Assembly (NCBI RefSeq): GCF_003601925.1
Contig: NZ_QZWH01000014.1
Span: 1-64,000, forward strand
DNA length: 64,000 nucleotides
DNA from: Buttiauxella izardii
GTDB lineage: Bacteria > Pseudomonadota > Gammaproteobacteria > Enterobacterales > Enterobacteriaceae
Direction of reading: 5' to 3'
Part shown: in pieces, positions 59,548 to 64,000 of the stretch
Layout: every line of letters begins with the position of its first letter
Numbering within the stretch: the first letter of the stretch is position 1
Notes under the pieces: model-generated
The model's input: the letters and a program-made list of their open reading frames with translations, nothing else
Told to the model about the DNA's origin: nothing
Database searches by the model: none
Translations under genes and position numbers: made by a program

Positions 59548-60477
59548 ATGAACTCCATTTTTACCGAAGAAAACCTGCTGGCATTCACCACCGCTGCACG
59601 CCTCTTAAGCTTTAGCAAAGCCGCCGAGGAGTTGGGCGTCACCACTTCTGCCATCAGTTACACCATCAAACGCATCGAGACTTACCTCGATGTCGTACTG
59701 TTCGTGCGCAACACCCGCAGCATTGAACTGACTGAATCCGGCTACTATTTTTACCGCAAAGCCACCGAACTGCTGAACGACTTCCACGCCATCAAGCGCG
59801 GCGTCGATACCATTTCGCAAGGCATCGAAGTGAAAGTTCGCATCTGTATTAATCAGCTGCTTTACACGCCGCGCCACACCGCAAAACTGCTGCAAATCCT
59901 TAAGAAACAATTCCCTACCTGCCTGATTACCATCACCACAGAGGTATATAACGGCGTGTGGGACGCGATTATTAATAACCAGGCGAATATCGCGATTGGT
60001 GCGCCCGATACGCTGCTCGACGGCGGCGGCATTGATTACACCGAAATTGGCGCGATTCGCTGGGAGTTTGCCATTGCCCCGACGCACCCGCTGGCGTTTA
60101 TGCCGGAGCCGATTTCAGAAAGCCAGTTGCGCCTGTATCCAAATATCATGGTTGAAGACACCGCGCTGACGCTGAATAAAAAGGTCGGCTGGCTGCTACA
60201 CGGACAAGAAGCGATTCTGGTGCCGGATTTCAACACTAAATGCCAGTGCCAGATTTTGGGCGAAGGCGTCGGTTTTTTACCGGATTACATGGTGCGCGAA
60301 GCCCAGGAAAGCGGCCTGCTGGTGACGCGCCAGATCAATAACCCGCGCCAGGATTCCCGCATGTTGTTGGCCACTCAACACGCCGCCACCGGGCAGGTCA
60401 CGCGCTGGATTAAAAAGCAGTTCGCGACGGGCGGACTGCTGGCTGAGATTTATGGGGATTTGCTGCATCGGGAGTAA
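59548..60477 (+). CDS. yahB: LysR-family regulator YahB
   Basis: Transcription factor of 309 aa (E. coli YahB 310). N-terminal helix-turn-helix FTTAARLLSFSKAAEELGVT, TSAISYTIKRIETYLDVVLF; a typical LysR substrate-binding domain follows (VKVRICINQLLYTPRHTAKL, EVYNGVWDAIINNQANIAIG). GGAGAGGCAC precedes ATG 59548. Divergent from yahD and the operon, which it probably activates at the dyads 59226-59250. Confidence 0.93.
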   Translation: MNSIFTEENLLAFTTAARLLSFSKAAEELGVTTSAISYTIKRIETYLDVVLFVRNTRSIELTESGYYFYRKATELLNDFHAIKRGVDTISQGIEVKVRICINQLLYTPRHTAKLLQILKKQFPTCLITITTEVYNGVWDAIINNQANIAIGAPDTLLDGGGIDYTEIGAIRWEFAIAPTHPLAFMPEPISESQLRLYPNIMVEDTALTLNKKVGWLLHGQEAILVPDFNTKCQCQILGEGVGFLPDYMVREAQESGLLVTRQINNPRQDSRMLLATQHAATGQVTRWIKKQFATGGLLAEIYGDLLHRE

Positions 60478-60526
60478 AAAACATAAATCCATAGACTAAT
60501 AAGGGTTACTGAATTTCCCTTCCTTC

Positions 60527-60580
60527 TACTCCTTAAGGATCGGTTCGCTAACCAATGCATAGCGAATTGATTTTGCTCAA
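60527..60580 (+). promoter_or_regulatory. fdnG control sites: NarL-type heptamers and FNR box
   Basis: TACTCCT-TA-AGGATCG (60527-60542) has one perfect NarL heptamer and a partial second in the 7-2-7 arrangement. TTGAT-TTTG-CTCAA (60567-60580) matches the FNR box TTGAT-N4-ATCAA with one mismatch; its centre lies about 41 bases before a start expected near 60615, after TATTTT (60602-60607). Both fit nitrate-induced, anaerobic control as known for E. coli fdnG. Confidence 0.65.
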
Positions 60581-60642
60581 TAAGCCACCGCTCAATGTGG
60601 GTATTTTCGCCGCCATTCATACGTCATAACAATGAGGTTACG

Positions 60643-63600
60643 ATGGACGTCAGTCGCAGAAAATTCTTCAAAATCTGTGCCGGCGGGATGGCAGGAACCA
60701 CCGCCGCTGTTTTAGGGTTTGCGCCCAAAGCGGCACTCGCGGAGGTGCGCAATTTTAAACTTTTGCGCGCGAAGGAAACCCGCAACTCCTGTACATACTG
60801 CTCCGTAGGCTGTGGTTTGCTGATGTATAGCCTGGGCGATGGCTCGAAAAACGCTAAATCCAGCATTTTCCATATTGAAGGTGACCCGGACCATCCGGTG
60901 AACCGTGGGGCGTTATGCCCGAAAGGCGCGGGCCTGCTGGATTATATCCATAGCGAAAGCCGCCTGCGTTACCCGGAATACCGCGCGCCAGGCTCTGATA
61001 AATGGCAGCGGATTAGTTGGGAAGACGCGTTCACACGCATTTCTCGCCTGATGAAAAATGACCGCGACGCCAACTTCGTTGAGAAGAACGAGCAGGATGT
61101 GACGGTCAACCGCTGGCTCTCCACCGGCATGTTGTGCGCTTCGGCCGCCAGCAATGAAACCGGCATGTTGACGCAGAAATTTGTCCGTTCGCTGGGCATG
61201 TTAGCGGTTGATAACCAGGCGCGCGTCTGACACGGACCAACGGTAGCAAGTCTTGCTCCAACATTTGGTCGCGGTGCGATGACCAACCACTGGGTTGATA
61301 TCAAAAACGCCAACGTTGTCATGGTGATGGGCGGCAACGCCGCTGAAGCGCATCCGGTGGGTTTCCGCTGGGCGATGGAAGCCAAAAATAACAACGACGC
61401 CACGCTAATTGTGGTCGATCCGCGCTTTACCCGCACCGCTTCGGTGGCGGATATTTATGCGCCAATCCGCTCCGGCACCGACATTACTTTCCTGTCGGGC
61501 GTGATCCTGTTCCTGATTTCCAACAACAAAATCAACGCCGAATACGTTAAGCATTACACCAATGCCAGCCTGCTGGTGCGCGATGATTTTAGCTTTGATG
61601 ACGGCCTGTTTAGCGGCTATGACGAAGCCAAACGCCAGTACGATAAAACCAGCTGGAATTATCAGTTCGACGAAAACGGCTATGCGAAACGCGACGATAC
61701 GTTGACCAATCCGCGCTGCGTGTGGAACCTGCTGAAAGAGCACGTTTCCCGCTACACGCCGGAAATGGTCGAGCATATTTGCGGCACGCCGCAGGCTGAT
61801 TTCCTGAAAGTGTGCGAAGTGCTGGCCTCCACCAGCGCCGCCGACCGCACCACCACGTTCTTGTACGCATTGGGCTGGACGCAACACACCGTCGGCGCGC
61901 AGAACATCCGTACTATGGCGATGATCCAGTTGCTGCTCGGCAATATGGGCATGGCGGGCGGCGGCGTGAACGCCCTGCGCGGGCACTCCAATATTCAGGG
62001 TTTGACTGACCTCGGCCTGCTCTCCACCAGCCTGCCGGGTTATCTGACGCTGCCGTCAGAAAAGCACGCCGATCTGCAAACGTATCTGGCTGCCAACACG
62101 CCAAAAGCCACGTTGCCGGGCCAGGTGAACTATTGGGGCAACTATCCGAAGTTCTTCGTCAGCCTGATGAAAGCGTTTTATGGCGACGATGCGCAAAAGG
62201 AAAACAACTGGGGCTACGACTGGCTGCCGAAGTGGGATCAGGCGTACGACGTGCTGAAGTATTTCGACATGATGGACCGCAATAAAGTCAGCGGTTATAT
62301 CTGCCAGGGCTTTAACCCGGTGGCGTCATTCCCGGATAAAAACAAGATTGTCGCCAGCCTTAGCAAGTTGAAATATCTGGTGATTATCGATCCGCTCGTC
62401 ACTGAAACATCTAATTTCTGGCAGAACCACGGCGAGATGAATGACGTGAACCCGGCGAATATTCAGACCGAAGTGTTCCGTTTGCCATCAACCTGTTTTG
62501 CCGAAGAAGACGGTTCGATTGCCAACTCCGGGCGCTGGTTGCAGTGGCACTGGAAAGGCGCGGACGCACCGGGCGAAGCGCGTACTGACGGTGAAATTCT
62601 GGCGGGGATTTATCACAAAATCCGCGAGCTTTATCGCACCGAAGGCGGCAAAGGTGCCGAACCTCTGCTGAAAATGGGCTGGCACTACGAGCAGCCAGAC
62701 CATCCTGAGTCCGAAGAAGTCGCCAAAGAGAACAACGGCTACGCGCTGGAGGATTTGTTCGATGCCAACGGTAATTTGCTGGCGAAGAAAGGCCAGCTTC
62801 TGGACTCGTTCGCCTTGATGCGCGATGACGGTTCCACGTCTTCTGCCTGCTGGATTTACGCCGGGAGCTGGACGGCGAAAGGCAACCAGATGGCGAACCG
62901 CGATAACGCCGATCCGTCTGGTTTGGGCAACACGCTCGGCTGGGCGTGGGCGTGGCCGCTGAACCGCCGCATTATCTACAACCGCGCGTCTGCCGACCCA
63001 CAAGGTAAACCGTGGGATCCGAAACGTATGCTGATCGAGTGGAACGGCACGAAATGGGTCGGCAACGATATCCCGGATTACAACACTGCCGCACCTGGCA
63101 GCGGCGTCGGGCCGTTTATCATGCAGCCGGAAGGTTTAGGCCGCCTGTTTGCCATCGACAAAATGGCGGAAGGCCCGTTCCCTGAACATTACGAACCATT
63201 CGAAACGCCGCTCGGCACCAACCCGCTGCACCCGAATGTGATCTCGAACCCGGCGGCTCGCCTGTATGAAGCCGACGCCAAACGCATGGGCAAACGCAGC
63301 GAGTTCCCGTATGTCGGCACCACGTATCGCCTGACCGAGCATTTCCACACCTGGACGAAACACTCGCGCCTCAACGCGATTGCACAGCCCGAGCAATTTG
63401 TAGAAATCAGCGAAAAACTGGCGAAAAGCAAAGGCATCGCCAACGGCGACTACGTGAAAGTCAGCAGCAAGCGCGGGTTTATTCGCGCGGTGGCGGTGGT
63501 CACACAGCGCCTGCAAACGCTGAACGCGGGCGGGCAGGAAGTGGAAACCGTCGGGATTCCCCTGCACTGGGGCTTTGAAGGCACCGCGCGTAAAGGCTAT

Positions 63601-63690
63601 CTCGCCAATACGCTCACGCCATCGGTCGGTGACGCCAACTCGCAAACGCCGGAGTACAAGGCGTTTCTGGTCAACATTGAGAAGGCGTAA
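60643..63690 (+). CDS. fdnG: Formate dehydrogenase-N alpha subunit (selenoprotein)
   Basis: Molybdopterin-selenocysteine catalytic subunit of 1015 aa, identical in length to E. coli FdnG. It oxidises formate at the periplasmic face and feeds electrons through FdnH and FdnI to menaquinone and nitrate reductase. Twin-arginine signal [15 protein letters not shown]; [4Fe-4S] cysteines Cys50, Cys53, Cys57 and Cys92 ([14 protein letters not shown]); an in-frame UGA at 61228-61230 (codon 196) encodes selenocysteine. The C-terminal domain ends with [18 protein letters not shown] 60643 starts the family N-terminus MDVSRR; reading as two separate genes would be an error. fdnH follows after 11 bases. 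Confidence 0.97.
61228..61267 (+). other. Selenocysteine UGA codon and SECIS element
   Basis: The UGA at 61228-61230 is followed by a bacterial SECIS-type hairpin: AGCAAG and CTTGCT (61245-61257) make the apical stem, with CGGACCA/TTTGG flanks. Spacing of the apical loop from the UGA is about 20 bases, as SelB needs. The bases here are nearly the same as in E. coli fdnG. Confidence 0.85.
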
Positions 63691-63701
63691 GGAGCGAACT
63701 C

Positions 63702-64000
63702 ATGTCCATGCAATCTCAGGATATTATCAAGCGTTCGGCCACCAACAGCATTACGCCGCCGCCGCAAGCTCGCGACTATAAAGAAGAAGTCGCCAAGCTG
63801 ATTGACGTCTCAAGCTGTATTGGCTGCAAAGCCTGCCAGGTGGCGTGTTCGGAGTGGAACGACATCCGCGATGAAGTCGGTCATTGCGTCGGGGTTTACG
63901 ATAACCCCGCCGATTTGAGCGCTAAGTCCTGGACGTTGATGCGCTTTAGCGAAACCACGCAAAACGGCAAACTGGAGTGGCTGATCCGCAAGGATGGCTG
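63702..64000 (+). CDS. fdnH: Formate dehydrogenase-N beta subunit, partial
   Basis: First 99 residues of the iron-sulfur subunit; the gene runs off the window. The sequence closely follows E. coli FdnH, including [20 protein letters not shown], the first four [4Fe-4S] cysteines, and [24 protein letters not shown] precedes ATG 63702 at eight bases. It carries electrons from FdnG to the cytochrome b subunit FdnI, expected next. Confidence 0.97.
   Translation, partial: MSMQSQDIIKRSATNSITPPPQARDYKEEVAKLIDVSSCIGCKACQVACSEWNDIRDEVGHCVGVYDNPADLSAKSWTLMRFSETTQNGKLEWLIRKDG

Noticed and set aside
60643-63690. fdnG as a frameshifted or interrupted gene split at 61230
   Set aside because: The in-frame TGA is at codon 196 with a SECIS-type hairpin after it, as in the known selenoprotein, and the reading frame continues unchanged.

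Overview
The window is chromosomal DNA of a gamma-proteobacterium of the order Enterobacterales. It is close to, but not identical with, Escherichia: the ypdF-ypdE-fryA-ypdC, ybcI-ybcJ-folD-argU, yqiJ-yqiK, yahB/yahD-E-F-G-I-J and fdnG-fdnH blocks match E. coli K-12 genes in order and length, but they lie side by side here in a different arrangement and are separated by catabolic clusters that K-12 lacks. Genus and species cannot be fixed from the sequence alone.

Layout. 1-6.6 kb: end of the fry PTS locus (two aminopeptidases and a triple-domain phosphotransferase), its AraC regulator and small secreted or unknown proteins. 6.6-13.4 kb: haloperoxidase-like hydrolase, a gluconate permease under two GntR-type boxes, rnk, a PTS glucose-type IIBC with a MalI-like LacI repressor, then ybcI-ybcJ-folD. 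14.4-25.0 kb: tRNA-Arg(UCU) argU followed by a 10.5-kb island bounded by an exact 86-bp repeat of the tRNA 3' end and terminator. The island carries a complete gallate ring-cleavage pathway (galA, galB, galC, galD, galR), a Rieske oxygenase with its reductase, an MFS aromatic-acid importer and a dehydrogenase, but no recognisable integrase. 25.0-31.9 kb: a MalY/PatB-type C-S lyase with an NhaC-type antiporter and LacI regulator, then the flotillin pair yqiJ-yqiK. 32.2-39.5 kb: a cluster of N-acyl-D-amino-acid deacylase, RidA, Na+/solute symporter, 2-keto-3-deoxygalactonate kinase and aldolase, divergent from a D-serine-dehydratase-like PLP enzyme; it looks like a route for an N-acylated amino sugar acid. 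39.6-44.0 kb: a beta-glucoside PTS (IIB, GH4 phospho-glucosidase, IIC) under an unusual RpiR regulator with three HTH-like repeats. 44.1-50.4 kb: a TumE-type toxin-antitoxin pair, a YdhS-like flavoprotein, a small K+ channel, an AI-2E family membrane protein, a DUF1471 protein and a TrkG-type K+ transporter. 50.4-60.5 kb: the yah operon with an added NCS2 permease and a 35-bp tandem hairpin array. 60.6-64.0 kb: fdnG (with an in-frame UGA selenocysteine codon) and the start of fdnH.

The genes describe a plant- or soil-associated facultative anaerobe living on minor carbon sources: gluconate, beta-glucosides, lignin-type aromatics, amino sugar acids and carbamoyl compounds, plus nitrate-linked formate respiration. 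GC-rich hairpin elements of one family recur in intercistronic gaps of three of the catabolic operons.
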